The notes: generated from the sequence alone by a model not told the origin. DNA of 64,000 bases from Dipylidium caninum (GCA_017562135.1 QEYB01001046.1:2294001-2358000), one strand, 5' to 3'; counted from the stretch's first letter, positions 50,738-64,000 are shown. Numbers and translations: made by a program.

Positions 50738-53700
50738 ATGAAATCTCAACAAATTAACATACATAACGGAAGTGGTGATAATAGTATCGCTGTTGCCGAT
50801 TCGAGTCGAAATGTCACATCTACCCGTCGACACGTGCGTTTTCCGGAGGATGATTCTATCATTCTTGGATGTTTAGAGCCCTTTCAGCCGAGTGAGTCTC
50901 GTCATTATTTGATTTTTATTCCACTACTTTCTATGAAAATTGTTTTGTAGTCCTCCATTTTATGAGGCTGCCGACTTTAATAGTCCGTTGAAATTGCTTG
51001 TATTACTGTTTATTCTTATTATAATGACGTTTATGTTTTAATAATTATGAAGCGTCCGACAATTGTACAAGTGATGAATTAATCGCAGCATACATTGCTT
51101 CATGTAAGCTCTACAAGACGTCTACGGTGGACTTTTTGTTGGAACAGCTTCGAGTGAGTGAATTTCAATTTTTGATTTAACTTTTTAACGCCTTTCTCAC
51201 CTGCACGAGAGGCCGGCTTCAACGAAGTAATATCCCGTTTACGATATGGTAGTAGAATTGTTTTTTATCATGTCACGTGTTTAGGTAAAGGAAACGAGTC
51301 TTGCTTGCTCTTATAAAAAAATTGCATTTTCTAAGAGTGTTTTGCTTTCATCCAACCAGAATGCGACTTTTGTGCGTTTATTCCAAGCGCAGTCCTTTTC
51401 TTGCATGTTTACGCGCATGCCTTCATCTGGGGTTAACTGTTACTTTTTCTGTTGCCAATAGCAACCGATTTAAGTGTTATTCTTTCTGGCAAACTGTGTG
51501 TGAATCATGGTCGCAGTGTCCTAGTCCATAGTTGTCATTAAGGCACATTCTTCTCTTAAATTTATCCCCTTTCACTTCTTTTATTTTTACAGGAAATGTT
51601 AAGTCACGTCTCTTAAGGTGTTTCAGCTAATTTCTTTTGTCTAGGGGATCGACCTTTCCATCTGTAATGAACGATATAGCCGGCTCTGCTTACGAGGTAT
51701 GCAGTCTTGTCATATACATATGTAATTGTGCAATTTTACGGCTATTTTCTCTTATACAGTCGTATTTGGTTCATTTTATTTTCACTTATATTTTAACTAA
51801 TTTTATTTCACCTAGAATTTTGAATATGTTAGTTGAGTGATTACCATAAAAATTAATCTCTTTCATCAGTAACACCAAAAATACTTTCCCGTCTCTTCTA
51901 GGAATCAAGTTGAACCGGCTTCAGATTGAGACATTGGAGGAAGTGTTTCGAAGAGTGCACTTTCAAGAGGTGGACTTGGAGGAAACCTTCCTCGATGAAG
52001 CGGTAATTATTCTTTTGGTTTTAAAACAAAAAGCCACTTCTATGGCGGTTCTTTAATAGATTTCTAACTAGATTATGCCACCCTCATCATTTCAGTCTGC
52101 TACGGCATTGTTTGACATGATGCTGCACTATGAGACGTGTGTGGATCTGTCAATTTCTTTGAACTTGGAAAAATCAAACTCCAGCATTGCATGGCCTCGC
52201 TGTGTGACATATCTGCGCAAGGTATCCGTTATTTTTATATATCTATGGATAGAGCAATATTTATTATGCTGTTGCTTTGGTACCTAGTCATTTCACGACT
52301 TTATCTTCGCATTTGATATAGATGTACCCCTGCTGAATTGTTTTCAAATACTTTTCAAATAACCGTCCTCTTATGTTTTGTAACGTTCGAACAAATTGAA
52401 ATCTCAAGAATTATGCAGCAGTAAACATCCTTTATTGTTTTGCTTTAATCCCGGAACCCTTTAGCTTGAATAGAGCTCTATTAAAACTCATTATACCATC
52501 ATTTGGTTACTGTCTCGTCCTAAAATTTAGTATTTTGTAGCGTAAATTGCTTCCCATAAACTTATATAGTCCCATTATTTTTGCAAATTTGCACTCTTGT
52601 TTCAACATGCGCATGTTTTACAATCGCTAACAGGTAGCCCGTTCATTGTCCGAGCCTTCGCCAAATCGAATAAATGTCGGAGAGACAGTAGTTTTTGAAA
52701 ATATTATCATACCTTTGTATTTTTGTTTTTCGGCGTCTCGCATTTTTGCCTAAGAGGATTATTTTAGAAAACAATCTAATTTTGGAAAATATAACTTTTT
52801 AGCACTCATTGCTAGATTGCTCCAGAATCTGAACAATTTATAAGTCTGGACGGTTATTTATTTGGTAAAATAATTCACATATTTTTGACTTCTCCTCATG
52901 TGAGAAAATAGGTTTCATATATACATGTGAGGTTGATAATTGACGTGATAATTGCCTACACCACTTAAGATATTCTATCTTATTATTCTTTCATTTATAC
53001 ACCATTAATCTTGTTTGTTTTCCTCCTATTCCTCTCTTATCTAGTCTGGCGTCCTTCAACGCTTTAAGCTATCTCACACACACCTCGCAGCGAACCTCTT
53101 CAGCGGCCTTTCGCTCTCGGGTCTTTCACTTCAGAGTCTTACATTTCGTGACTGTGCACTCACTGGTCCGCCGTTACATTACCTTCTCCGTTCACTGCGG
53201 TATCTTATGACCTATACGAGAAATATTGGAAGTAGTCATATTACGGGTATCAACGGCTCTGCTAACAGTGGTCGCTACCTTCGCCCTTCCCACCGCGGGC
53301 CGATGACTCTTGTGCCGTGGGGCCTCAGTCTTCACTTACCCGAGAATCGTATCAATTCTGTTGACGCAGAGAGTCTCCTACTACTCGTCCGCCACCAACT
53401 CGTTCTTCTCCCCGGACCACCCACCCCTCCCGTTTCTGACGACCCTTCTGTCACTGCTCCAACTCCTACTGACAAAGTTGCCGGAGGCTCAGGCTACCTG
53501 GAGGAGTTGGATTTATCTCACAACTCTTTAGGGGTTGGTGGATGTTGACTTTTTCCCAAAATGATGTTGATAGCATTTAGGCAACAATGAAAGCATGTTA
53601 ATTTCTGTTTTTGACCCTCACTGACCAGATTCCCTATGGTAAAACACTTTTCACCTTTTGCTTACGTTACCTATTTTTGTCAACTTATTTACTAGTTTTG

Positions 53701-56700
53701 GCACAACTCATAAACTGTTGTTGTATTTTTTGCGGTGTTTAATTTTTTTCTGTTTTTCGCACTTTTGACATACAGCCTTATCTTGTCTCGAGCTTCGAAT
53801 TCTGTTTTACGTATATGCAAAAGCTATCATTAACATAGAATTTTCCGTGTGTGAAGATGTCATTCCATGTCACTCAAACTGACATAAAGCAATATAATAG
53901 AGAACTGAGTTTTTTTTGACCTTGTACCCATGTGCCTTGGTAGAGAAGCTGCTGCGTCATGAAATTTTTTTGTGCGGAGCACGAATTTTCTGTTGTGGTT
54001 GGATCCACTTCTTTACCTGTACTTTAGTCACAAAATGCTTGGCCGGAAACCTGTCAATATCAGCAACTTTCTTCATGACCACTTTGCTACCGACACACCT
54101 GAAATTAACCCTTTCCCTACTTACTCTTCGGCCTATATCTTGTTTTCTTTAACAATTCTCTAAGATGCCTACGAGTAAAATGTGAATTTGAGTTTTTCAC
54201 CGTTTGGAAATTGTTTCCAGTTTACGATTGTCAACACTTTTGCGTTGTAGGTGAGATGGGTTTCATTACCATGGTTTGCAGCACCTCTCTCTATTCGTTA
54301 TCGCTACTCTCTCTACCCAGAGTAGATCTTGAAATGCACTTATATAATAGAAGTATTGGTCAAATATTTTCATTGAAAGCTTGATTAATTTTCTCCAAGT
54401 GATTTATTGCCAAAAAGCATGAAAATCACATTTGAATGCTCGTTTTGCCGTACATTCCTGAAGGTTGAATCTTAGCTTTATGCGATGTTTTCGGCATCTG
54501 AATTTTCACTACCTATACTGCCATTTTTCATTTTATTTCCACCTTTCATTTTGTTTCCTGGCTTTCTCTTGGCAAGATTTTCTTTGCTCTTATTGCTTAT
54601 TCCTATAAAATAACCCCTTCTCCTCTGTTTACGTCCTCCAGGATGTTGCATTACTTGTGCCTGTGCTTATTTTACAGTTGCAAGGGTATTTTAAATAAGA
54701 ATTTGCTCCATTCAAATTTTTAACTACATTTCGATATTTTTTTGTCTTGTTTATTATCATTATTTGAAAGTCGGTGGGTATTCTTATTTAATAATAGTGT
54801 TTTCAAAGCCCTGAATGAATGAAAGTGGGAGAAATACCGATTAGTTCGAAGTGAATTTTGTTTATTCTCTTGGAGCTGTTCTTCATCACTGCAAAGGTTC
54901 ACTAGTAATGAGATTACAAACTTCTGTCTGGTGTGTTGCGACCCGATGCCATCTAGATAACCTTTAAAATATAAATTATTAAAAAGTATACTGCACTGAA
55001 CTCTTACAATGACTTCTCTTATTTCATGAAATACACCTATTTGAGCCCTACTCCTCTTTCCGTTTACACGACCCCTCAATTGTAGGCTTGCAGGCCAGGC
55101 CTATTGTATGTGGCTTGGAAGATTGTGTCATAGGGAAGACAAAATTGACAGTAGACATGAATAAGCTCATGTTACTGAAACATTACTTTATTATGCTTTC
55201 AGAAGAACCATTTAGAGTTCCGTAAGAGACTTGGGAAATACGTCTCTGTATTATAGGACGGGGGCGTACAGGTGTTGTGCTCCGGTTTAATGCAGGCCTA
55301 CCAACTACAACACCGCCGGTTGGAAGTCGCTCTAGCAGCGATTGCCCAAGCCACCTCCACTTCTGGCCTCACACCTATCGCCACTGCAAAATTGCCGCCG
55401 GAGTGCGCACTCCCCAAAGCACGCGGATTGGAGCGCCCCTCAGCCTTGCAGACAACGGACTTGGCAACGGTAGGGCCGGACTTCACTTGGCCGCGGTGCT
55501 ACGCTGCTCCACTGAGCGCCTTGCGCCCCTTCTCGGTGGACTCACCTATCTTGACCTTAGTGACAATCCTGGTTTCCGCGACGCCGGCGTCGTTGATCTC
55601 TGCGACGGACTCATTCGCAATTTCACCCTCCGTGAACTTTTTCTGCGCAACGTCTGTCTCGGTTTCGATGGTAACTTACTTTACTTAATGTGTTGGTAAA
55701 TATCCCATTCTGCTCTTATGTAATAAACTGAATCGTTAATAAAATGGTTTTTTAAGTCTAGATTGGGTTTATTTTTTATTATTCCCTTTTCTTCCTTGAC
55801 GTAGCTTCAAAAGTCTCGTTTTATTGTTTCTCTGCTCCACAACTAGGTCTGACGGTATCTTTCCATTATTGTTTTGTGATTGTTTTTGAAAGACTACTGT
55901 TAGTAAGCTAAGCTTTTCCTTTGATTTGGTTTCCACACCAATGTTTTTACACACCTCATGGTTAGATAAATCTTATATCGCCTTAGGATCTTATTAGATA
56001 CCATATACTGTTTCAATACACGAATTCCTACTGAGACGCTTTATGTAAGTCAGTTTGGTTAAATTCATATTTAAATGAAGTGCATAAAATTGCCCCTTTA
56101 TATTAATCACGTGCGCTACAAATTGCTCACAATTGTTTATAACTTGAAAGCTTCTCTGAGGCCTTCAATAACCACATTCCCCCGCCAGACTATTGCATTG
56201 GTTAGTCCGAAGTGTGCCTCTTTCTCCTAAGCTGAGGTAGAATTTACACGTCTGACGATGGCTCAATTGTTTTTTTCTTGGTTCTGGTACTATTTTTTGG
56301 GAACCACAAAATAAACACCGTAACGTAGTTTTTTGGAGATATAAGTCTGATTAAAAAGCTATTTCATATTTTTTTTTGACTCAAGTACTATCGTGTCTTC
56401 GAATAACCAGTAAACATTTCACCTTAATTGAAGTGAACTTCGGCCGAGTTGGTGCCGTAGAACAGAAACTGGAATGATTATCTTAAATTTTACTTGATGT
56501 AATTTTCAATACCGTATTTTCCGCTATTGGGACACTTCCCGTGGGGGATGACCGCGATTTTTTACCTTTTTGCTAATTTCCCGTTGTTAGGAGTGTTTGC
56601 TCTCTCTGGGTATATCGGAGAGACAAAATCTCTTGTTCACCTGGACATCCGGAAAAACGTCATTGACATGGCTGGAGTAATGGCACTGGCTCGGACTCTA

Positions 56701-59700
56701 AAGGTCAATAGGTCCCTCAATATCCTCTTGATGGACACTGCTCGTTCTACTTTGCACTCGAACGAAGTAATTTTCGATAAGTTCAACAATGTATTTTTTT
56801 TAATTTGTCACGTGTCCAATGTTTGTAGATAGTTAAGTTTTAATATAAAAGCGAAATTCATGGTTTTGAAACAGATTTCTTGTTGTAATTTTGGAAGTTA
56901 TTGTTGCTGTTTTTTTGCTTACCTTAGGAACACGACATAAAGCGGGTCTTTCTTCAAGAAATGGAAGAGTACCTTCGCAGGAACCGCAGCAATATAATCT
57001 CACCCTCCAGTTCCATACCTGCAAAGGGGAGTGAAGCTTCCTCTCCTCAAGTTCAAACCACGACCGAGTGTGCGTCCGTAACAAATGTGACTGAGAAAAC
57101 CGAAAACTCGGAAACTGAGAAGGACGAGACGACCTTGTTTGATTCAACAGAACAATCAGGTGGTCATGGATATTCCTTTCATAATTCCTTTGAGTCAGAT
57201 GGTAGTCCAGTTAAGCAGTCTGTCGGCGCTGTAGAAAGTGCTGCGAATGAATTGTCACCTACCTTGAAACTCAAACAAGAGTCTATATCTTCCTGGTCAA
57301 ATGCTCCTACTACCTCCACTTCCGATGTTAAATCGACTGTAGAGGATGTGGAAATTTATAACACTGTGGATTCTAGCCATATCGAGGATGACAACCGTGT
57401 TAGGGAGATTCCGATGGACTTTGTTTGTTCATCAGCGAATAGTCCGCCATTGGAGGAAGTTTCACGTAATTTGTTGTCTCGCAAAGAATGCAAAACATCC
57501 GTTATGGATGTTTACGAACCTAATGAAGAGCAGCCTTATAAACCAACTCAAGAGGCCCCTAAACTTAACCTCGAAACTTCTAATGAATATTTATCAGAGT
57601 CAGACAATCTTACAAGAAATACACTTGGGTCACTGAAATCCCATTCCAAAGATGGTGATTTTTTCGACAGTTTTAATCAGTTTGTGGGGAGTAAAGATAC
57701 TTCAGAACCTTCTAATATGAAGCTTGTGATTGGAACGGCTACTTCTTTGGTAGAAGACGAGGGACATTCAGCACATGACACTAATAACGAATCGTTCCAA
57801 AACTTGGAAGTTGGTAACGGCCGTAATCAAACTGACGTTGATCTCATGGATGACTCGTCCACAGAAACCGAAGATAAGAAATTAACTTGCCCACAATTTG
57901 GAATTTCTCAGACAATGTGCCAATTGGCTGGAAGTTTGAGCCAGAGTGATGTAAATCCTGAAGACCAGTGTACCGAAATGATAAAGACCGGAACCACTTT
58001 GGATGTATGTGGACCAGTGCTTAATACTTGTGGAAAAGAAATTGGCCAAAGTGATTCATTAGTTTCTGCAGGCAGTGATTCAGGCGTACCGGGTCTGCCA
58101 GTTAATGTGGAGGTTGACTTTAATGCTGAATTCCCAAGTAAGAGCGGAGCTTCCAAGCTGGATGTCTTGGAACCTAATCCCAACACCATCGGGGTGGGTG
58201 AAACTCCTGTCGAAATTATGCAACATCCTCTCGGGTTGGCCGCCGTTGGAGACGTTAAGAACCCCAATGCCGTGGACACTAGCCAATCTGGAATTGAGAG
58301 TCGGCAATGTGGCCTACTGGCTTCCTGCCCCGTTGATGTGCAAAAGAGTTATGCTAAATTTCAGAATGCTGGTGAGGTGAACACTCCAACCATGAAACCC
58401 GATGAGTTTCTGCTCAAACCGGAAGAATCTCCCTCAGAAATCTTCGAAACAGTAACAGCGCAAGACACAGCATTAAGTCATAAACCAGTTGACTTATCTT
58501 TTGATTATCGAATCACATCCGAAACTTCCGAGGTTGATCCTTCTCGGTTGATATCTCTTGCTTCCATCGAAAAATCTGGTGAGTTACTTGACAAACGTCA
58601 AGGGGATCCTGGAGATCCCTCAAATGGTAAAACCTTGGAATTTAATGCCACTTCGGGTAGTCAAGAACTTGGACCTTGGGCTACCCATGCTAGTGAAGAG
58701 AAGAATTGCATTAACATGGAAGATGCAAAAAGCGCTATTCATGAATCTGATCAGTCAGTGGATCTCGAGACTTCCCATTTGGATACTTCAAACTTTTTGG
58801 TTGTTCACTTTAACGATGCCTACCGTGATCATTTTACGGAGAAAGTGAGAGCATCTGTCGGAAGGGAATCGGAAACCACATATGACGATAGAGAACATAC
58901 GCTAGACATGGACAAATTTCCACAAGAATCAGTGAACTCTGCGAAACCGTTGACCGACCAAGAGAAATCAACCTCTGAAGACTTGCTAAAAGAGACTGTG
59001 CAAGATGATATATTCTCCGAGTTACTAGGTAGATCTGAAGCGAAAAGTGTCCAAGGCCTCACTCAGGCTGTTTCAGATGGATGTCGACTTGCACCTTCTG
59101 TGACCGAAGTACCCTCAGGTCTGGTCTTTGAGGCTAATGAATCTGACGATTCTCTTTTCAATGAGACTAGTGGTTCTATTCCCTGTGAAAATACCTTAAA
59201 TGAAGAAATGAAAGAAGAACAATCTGATTTATTCGAGAAACGCACTGATCTTTTCGATGATGTACCTATGGAAAACGATATCCTTGAAGAAAACGTTTTG
59301 TTGCAAAGGGGTGACTCGGATCAATCAAGATACGGCGGAAGTATCCGGTCATTAAAATTAAATTTACCGGATGCTGTCGGTTCCTTAGTTGAGAGTGGGG
59401 AACCTCAACAGAAACTCGAACAAGTTGTAGGTGAGTTGGGAAGCTTCACAAGCCCTACAGAACCATCTCTCTCCCCCGCCTTCCCCAAAATGGTCGGAGT
59501 TGTTAGCATATTGACAGCTGACGTAAGGGCTGAGCCTGTGGATGAGGGGACCGTCGAAGACGACCCCTTAACTCAATGCCAACCTGTGTTTGAAATCTCG
59601 CAGTCTGGGAGGCATTATGAAGAAAAGACTGATCATATCGAGAAATTGGGGGAGCTCAAGAGCGATGCTAAGAATGCATCAGAAATCGTTGAATCAGTAA

Positions 59701-61076
59701 AATCTAAAGAGTCTGCTCGTGAAAATCCCATTAATACTGAGGAATGCAAGGAGTTCGACAAACATTACGGCACTGAATTCCTCAAAAGTATGGATTTAAA
59801 TGCTTTTGATGCTTCTTATGATACTGATCCTCTTGATGTTATATCCATTCCTGTGGCTCTCAACGAGGGAAACGTACAAAAAACGGAATACTCCGACGAT
59901 TCCGAATGTGGTTATGCGCTTATGGAACGGAGTCAGTGTACAGGAGGAGAATCGGATAGATCGAAAGGCTCAACCGAGTTTCAAGATAAGATTGCATCGT
60001 CCTTGACAAACTCTTCTAAGACGCTTGATGAAGAAAAAAATTTTATCCAACCAGCTTTGAAGGTTTCGAGTCTAGGACCTTTGGAAGTCGACGTCTTAAA
60101 GCATTTTGTGGAGGACGAATTTTCCAACCAACTTGAAAGGACCACTGGTCTGGTCTCCCCATCCCCACCTGAAGTTGTGCGACCTGATTTACCATTAGCT
60201 TCCGACTGTACGCCTACAAGCGATCCACCTGGTGATCTTGGCCGTGGCCTCGATGATACTCATACTTCGTATAAAATATATGAGGATGCCGTTCTAGCCT
60301 TGGAAATGACTGATTCGGTTTTTGAACCATCGTTAGAAAGTGTGAAAACTGAAATCTCAGAAATGGGCGTCGTTTTCAGTGGTGATGAACAAACAAGTGA
60401 ACAACTACCAGATGCCCAATTTTCGGATAACGTAGGTGAAAGCATCTCCGACCGTTTAGCTTCTTCCACTCATGAAACGCTAACCGAGTCTTGGAAAGAT
60501 CCACCCACTGTTTTGGAAAAGACAGGAGATGCAAATGCTAGGTTTGGTGATATTTCAGTGTTCACTATTTCAAAGGACGTTCAAATCCCTGAAAATAAAG
60601 AGTCTGCAATATTCAACACTGGTGGGCCTTGCCTCATTGTGGGGACTAGAAAATTAAATGTTGGTTCTTCGTTATCTGATGCGGAGAATTCCAAGGTTTT
60701 CGAGGATATGAAACGGGTAAATAGTGGCAAGAATTTTGATCCAAAACGACTATCGAAAGAGAGAAGCACTTCTGATAGCGCCTTATGGAACGGCCCAGAT
60801 GCTGCCCCCGACTTACTGCATAAAGCCAACTCTTTTGAGGTTGATCGAATGATTTCGTCTACTGTGAGTCCATATAGGGATGCTGGGATGCCGCTTGAAA
60901 GTGCCCCTTGGGGAGAATCTACATGCGGCGATCTCTTGCTCGAGGAGGGCACTGCGAATTCCCTAATGGGAGTGGCCTTTGAGACGCGAGAGGATTCGGA
61001 AAATCAAGAACAGCATTCAAGTCCGATCTCTGGTACAACATTTTCCCTATTGGACAACGCCAAACCGGGCCGGTGA
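50738..61076 (+). CDS. PPP1R37: Protein phosphatase 1 regulatory subunit 37-like LRR protein, 9 exons
   Basis: LRR regulator expected to bind and inhibit PP1. Exons: 50738-50891, 51053-51153, 51645-51696, 51902-52002, 52096-52221, 53045-53533, 55257-55670, 56591-56766, 56928-61076. About 1,920 residues, against about 690 in human. Residues ~31-36 hold RHVRFPED, an RVxF PP1-docking motif where the human protein has KRVTF. The conserved block SDELIAAY...LEEVFRR.HFQEVDLEET.LDE follows, then LRRs (LDLSHNSLGDGG, LTYLDLSDN, LVHLDIRKN, LALARTLKVN). The last exon encodes a ~1,380-residue Ser/Glu/Asp-rich, low-complexity, intron-free tail with no recognised domain. Exon 6 carries a Pro/Ser/Thr-rich insert before an LRR. 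Two frame problems: exon 55257-55670 needs one more base, and the tail may continue beyond TGA 61076. ATG 50738 precedes the docking motif as in orthologues. Confidence 0.88.
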
Positions 61077-61350
61077 TGACCAACCTCTATGCGATTTCGG
61101 GCCCTTCCAAGTTTGTCAGGAGCAGTCAGACGTACCATCCTTGCAACAGGTGTCCTTCGGTCCAAATGAAGCAGCTGTAAGCCTCCAAGAACAGGCGAAT
61201 CTTGGCGATTCTCATTATAAAAGTTCCTGCAGTAACCTAAGGGGTTTTGTTAACCTCGAGTTCAACGACTCAATTCCCGGTTGCCGAGTTGACAGTGAAC
61301 TTAGTGAATCGAAAAAAGAATGTGATAATGGGAAAAAGCAACTCCTTTGA
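61077..61350 (+). other. Possible frame-shifted continuation of the PPP1R37 C-terminus
   Basis: Directly after the TGA at 61074-61076, the frame offset by one base stays open for about 90 codons to TGA 61348-61350. It has the same Ser/Asp/Gln-rich composition as the preceding tail (for example DDQPLCDFGPFQ and SDVPSLQQ). Either the true stop is 61350 and one base is wrong near 61065-61075, or this is 3' UTR. A splice using GTGATG at 61072 does not restore the frame. Confidence 0.45.
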
Positions 61351-63551
61351 GTTGGTTCGAGGAATTCCAGTGAGGCATCTGACCAATTTCAGCATAATAA
61401 ATCTTCTGAGATGTAAGTTTTGTATTGACTAAATTCCTCCCACACTTTACAAGACCTATAATTTTCCTTAACTTACTTTGTCCCTATTCTTCGAACATAC
61501 CACTCCTCATCTTACGTATGCTCTCACCCATATTCCAACCCGAAAAGTCCCTTGGATTCCCAACAAAGCGGTATACTCCCTATAATTGAGAGGCCTGGAA
61601 CGATTTTGGACTTGGATTTCGCTTTTCGTCTCACCATGTATTTTCGCAATCTTACCCAGACTCATTCATCTGTGCTCTTACGCTTCTCCTTCAGGAGAAC
61701 TCTCTTTTGTGAGTATTTAGCCTTGTATCTAATGACGCTTTTTACTTACAGTGGTATTTTGTTGTATTTTTCACATATTCTTCCGATAGGATTACGTGAG
61801 GAATTTTCACTTACTACTTTATCGAGGTAGAATTTATTCTGTACTCGTTACCCATTTGAGTTGATACTCACGAGGAGTCATGCCAGTTGTTTTTCTTTTT
61901 TTGCGCTGATCGTCACCCTTTTATTCGATTCAAAATGCTATTATCGTCTAGTGGTAACCCTTGCTTGTCACTTTAATCCGATTCGTTTTTGCGAAAAGTC
62001 CCTTCACTTTAGGAATGCACTGAGTGCTTGGTCATATTATCTTTTCCTACTTTTCAGTATCCACAAAATGTCTTTCATCCGACGTTGACTTGCGAGCGTT
62101 AGTTTAAGGCAGTTCCCATTTTTCACACCTCGTGACTCTGCGACCCAAAGGCGCTGCTTTTAATTTTACTCAAGTTACTGTTATTTTTGAGTTTTACTAT
62201 TGTTACGCCTCCCCCCTCGCCCCCTCCCTTTTCTGCACAATTAAGCCAAATCCGCTTCTAATGTTGAAGGCTGTGTTACTCTCCCCGGTCTCCTTCCCGC
62301 TCCGTCTTGCGCAAGTTTCTACTCGAGTGCTTTCTTATGCCCACCCAGAGGAACCGAAAAACCCCACTTATTTCACCTGACATTTCTCCCACGTGCTTTA
62401 CTCCTCGGTATTCCGTGTATTTTACTAGAATACATGTATGCATTGACTTCATCGACCTTTTTCTTTTCCTCCTCTTCAGTCGTTTAATGGCTTTCGGTGC
62501 ATTCAAACTCCTCATTCATTCAATTGTGTGAGGTGAAAAAATGCAAATTTATTGACTTAGTGAGGCTAATTCTTCCCTGTCCCACGCTTCAGATAAATTG
62601 ACACTATGTTTTGTACTGACGACGTAATTAGTAGGCTGTGGTCTTCCCAACGTCCTCGATCCCAACCGTAGAGGGGCAGTTGGCCGAACGAACGACCGAC
62701 CGACCGATCCGAAGACTGCTCCGATTGGCCAAGTGACGACAGCAGGTAGGAAGTCAGCAGCACTCGTTTTGCATGTCTCCCCGGTGTGTTATCATTCGTC
62801 CAGCATCAGAGGATGTGTTGTTTTTCGCCCTACTTGCAAGGACACTCCCACCGGACCACGAAGGCATTTAAACTACAGCAGTCTCAAGTGACTTTGTGGA
62901 TGCCTCAACCTGGGGCAGAGTTTTTAGTCTGTGACAAAAAATTCTTCTTGTGAGAAGTTATATCTGGTTGAATAGCAGCACGTCCTTTGGGAGTAATGGA
63001 AATTCGAGTAGACCTGGGTTAACCAGCAAAGCACTTAATTTATATGTGGACACGAAGTGTGTGGGTGACAAACTTTTTCGTTTCATACACTGGCTAGAAA
63101 CATGGACAGTTTGCATGAAGGCTCTGGTGTTTGCCTCAGCGAGAATTTCGCGGTGATGGAATGTTGCGCAGGTTGGGAGGCTGGGAAAGCGAAAGAGCAA
63201 TAGAAGGCGGTCCTGCAGGTTAAACACTTCTCGGAGCTATCAGATGGCCCCAAGGAAGGCAAAGTTATGGATGAAACACTTGCATTTCCGTAAGGCAATT
63301 TCTCCCATATCATAAATCACCAGAAATTTTTCGCGCATTTCCTGGAGTAAAGCTGGTGGGCGTAGTTTCGAAACTCTGGAAGTCGTTGATATTCAAAGAA
63401 ATGAATTTTAATGTTACGCTTGCAAAAAATTTTACGTATTTTAGACCTCCTGACAAATATTTGCTTTTTTTAGCTCTAAGACATCTTTAGTGCCCGTGGT
63501 TGATATGGTGTTTTTACTAAAACGACAAAACGATCTCTAGAACTTCGCCCT
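61351..63551. other. Region downstream of PPP1R37
   Basis: Likely 3' UTR followed by intergenic DNA. No convincing exon. A small CGAC/CGAA direct-repeat patch lies near 62677-62703. Confidence 0.45.
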
Positions 63552-63729
63552 TTAACGTTCGTTTCCCGTTAGTTTTATTCCCGAGTCTCGTTCTTTCCGC
63601 CTTACGCCGTCTGATCTGAAAGATGTCGTATACTCGACGTCTTGGCTACTGTCTTCCTCCGTACGCACAACATCCTTCTGGCACTTTGCTGCTTCCTCCA
63701 GCAATAATTTGACTCTTGGCTGGTAGTAG
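63552..63729 (-). CDS. Possible 3'-terminal exon of an unidentified minus-strand gene
   Basis: Behind an acceptor (TTTCACTAG, 63730-63738) the minus strand reads YYQPRVKLLLEEAAKCQKDV and then a charged stretch to TAA at 63552-63554, about 58 codons. The amphipathic then polar composition looks protein-like and the pyrimidine-containing acceptor is plausible. I recognise no family, and no preceding exon is evident in the last 270 bp of the window. It could be a chance open frame. Confidence 0.3.
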
Positions 63730-64000
63730 CTAGTGAAATTGTACGAAACGCCAGGCACAGTGGTAAGGTTCTTTCACTCTCCGTAATATCTTGTTATCTT
63801 TTTTGTGGTTGAATGCGTGAAGGGTGGATGGATTTGGTTATCCGAGCTCGAACGATGAGGAGAGGCAGGCATTTCTTTCACCCTTCTCATTCAACAGACT
63901 TCAACCCTCTCCCCCATTTTTTTCGTTTCACTGCGTTTGCGAAGGCGCTGGACCGGCAAGATAACTTCAATCCAACCTGGCCATAGCCCGTACTGACAGG

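Noticed and set aside
61065..61135. Small intron 61072-61120 (GTGATG to TTTGTCAG) to rescue the PPP1R37 tail
   Set aside because: The spliced frame hits a stop soon after and does not enter the frame with tail-like composition.

Overview
The window looks like nuclear DNA of a parasitic flatworm, most likely a cestode. It holds six intron-rich metazoan genes. Many introns are only 29-46 bp (a size class I know from tapeworm genomes), mixed with introns of 0.5-2 kb in AT-rich DNA, and there is a decayed mariner copy. There are no bacterial operons, rRNA, tRNA or CRISPR arrays that I could see. I cannot name the species from sequence alone.

The genes alternate strictly in strand. DNAH10 (-, 1-15568, 3' part beyond the left edge) is an axonemal inner-arm dynein heavy chain, present here from its N-terminus to the AAA1 P-loop. 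MDH1B (+, 15740-19117) starts 171 bp from the DNAH10 start codon. A mariner relic lies at about 19955-20919. RSU1 (-, 21580-22796) is a leucine-rich-repeat protein of the ILK/PINCH adhesion complex. DHX34 (+, 23855-37613) is a DExH RNA helicase of nonsense-mediated decay. ADAM17 (-, 38362-45498) is a membrane sheddase. After a 5.2-kb gene-poor stretch comes PPP1R37 (+, 50738-61076 or 61350), a leucine-rich-repeat PP1 regulator with a very long acidic tail. An unassigned possible 3'-terminal exon lies at 63552-63729 (-).

The exon models were built by hand. At each junction I matched GT-AG or GC-AG sites, reading phase and the known family order. DNAH10 (21 exons), MDH1B (5), RSU1 (7) and DHX34 (19) are complete over the window, and PPP1R37 has 9 exons. 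ADAM17 has 12 placed exons and at least two unresolved joins. Five places show a one-base loss of frame inside otherwise intact genes. Their spread over three genes suggests residual assembly indels more than pseudogenes.

DNAH10 and MDH1B are both cilium/flagellum-associated genes. They share a 171-bp divergent promoter that contains a near-perfect RFX X-box, which makes a coordinated ciliary expression unit plausible. The other genes (adhesion, RNA surveillance, shedding, phosphatase regulation) show no obvious shared pathway.
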